NCBI GenBank assembly: GCA_018696395.1 | Contig: JABHQR010000018.1 | Coordinates: forward strand, 1-49,418 | DNA length: 49,418 nt | Source of the DNA: an archaeon | GTDB lineage: Archaea; Nanobdellota; Nanobdellia; Woesearchaeales; GW2011-AR9 | Reading direction: 5' to 3' | In this document: piece after piece, positions 49,233 to 49,418 of the stretch | Layout: every line of letters starts with the position of its first letter | How positions within the stretch are numbered: position 1 is the first letter of the stretch | The notes under the pieces: model-generated | Database searches by the model: none | What the model was told of the DNA's origin: nothing | The model's input: only the letters and a program-made list of their open reading frames with translations | Translations under genes and position numbers: made by a program

Positions 49233-49418
49233 TTAATATTTAAGTTTTTCTAGAATTAAATTTATAATAAGATAAAGGGCGCTGTCCCAAAAGAGATTAG
49301 CTATGATCCACCGAATAACTTTAGCTAACTTTTCTAAGTTATAAGTTATTACTTTCCATCCAAATTCTCTTTTTTTCATATAAGGTATTTTACTTCTTAA
49401 TCCTCTAAACCTACTTTT
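49233..49418 (-). pseudogene. Transposase C-terminal fragment (cut by the window edge), right copy
   Basis: The frame is open from the window edge and gives the same 47 residues as the left copy, ending at WDSA. Beyond the IS border it continues for 14 more codons of host DNA before a TAA. It is partial because the window ends inside it. Confidence 0.65.
49278..49418 (-). mobile_element. Insertion-sequence end, right copy (inverted terminal 141 bp)
   Basis: Exact reverse complement of bases 1-141. The inner border GGCGCTGTCCC abuts host DNA. With the left copy it shows at least two copies of the element in opposite orientation, their bodies outside the window. Confidence 0.8.

Overview
The window is a very AT-rich piece of archaeal chromosome (roughly 30% G+C by eye, not counted) and most likely an entire assembled contig. 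Archaeal identity rests on ribosomal proteins eS19, eL39, eL31 and eS1, an archaeal-type AMP phosphorylase, a Cbf5/TruB-type pseudouridine synthase, an archaeal/eukaryal-type AspRS, TATA boxes about 27 nt ahead of leaderless start codons, and GGTG(A)-type Shine-Dalgarno sites on other genes. The low G+C and the mixture with bacterial-type genes (exonuclease VII, a YhaM-like nuclease, a YvcK/GlmR-like protein, a NagZ-like GH3 enzyme) suggest a DPANN archaeon of the Woesearchaeota/Pacearchaeota kind. That assignment is an inference. Both ends are the same 141 bp in inverted orientation, encoding the C-terminus of one transposase, so the contig stops inside two copies of an insertion sequence that point outwards.

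Layout. 0-6 kb: a small zinc-finger protein, an unknown protein, AMP phosphorylase, and a minus-strand set of sugar nucleotidyltransferase, HAD phosphatase and YvcK-like protein. 6-15 kb: eS19-eL39-eL31, a degenerate Nudix protein, a LamG surface protein with a PEF-CTERM-like tail, a putative Zn-dependent phospholipase/hydrolase overlapping the pseudouridine synthase, a large membrane-anchored coiled-coil protein with a small partner, a metallophosphoesterase and eS1. 15-21 kb: the most unusual metabolic locus, with two saccharopine-dehydrogenase-like enzymes, a C39-like papain-fold protein, a GCS2-type carboxylate-amine ligase and a stand-alone class II glutamine amidotransferase (EgtC-like). 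21-30 kb: cell-surface and redox functions: a NagZ-like GH3 glycosidase, a Cys-rich membrane protein, a glutaredoxin, a COG1361-like protein with two MacB/FtsX permeases and an ATPase, and a DsbA-cupredoxin fusion.

30-38 kb: glutamate dehydrogenase, a membrane-anchored lysozyme-like/SLT protein, AspRS, and a group comprising a membrane-anchored ArsR-like regulator, a lipoprotein and an ectodomain membrane protein. The last two share a TTCAA-N6-TTGAA upstream element. 38-49 kb: a Na+/Ca2+ exchanger, topoisomerase IB, a coiled-coil protein with a DUF6485-like protein, an ABC exporter, a DJ-1/PfpI protein, 3-methyladenine glycosylase, a stomatin, a YhaM-like OB-HD nuclease and XseA/XseB. The YhaM-like and xseA genes share a 40-bp promoter element with one mismatch. 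A transglutaminase-like lipoprotein closes the window.

The strongest candidates for undescribed biology are the ligase/amidotransferase/saccharopine-dehydrogenase locus with a perfect 12-bp palindrome in its leader, the paired operators around the membrane-bound regulator, the shared nuclease promoter, and the cell-wall-type hydrolases in an archaeon. No tRNA, rRNA or CRISPR array was seen.
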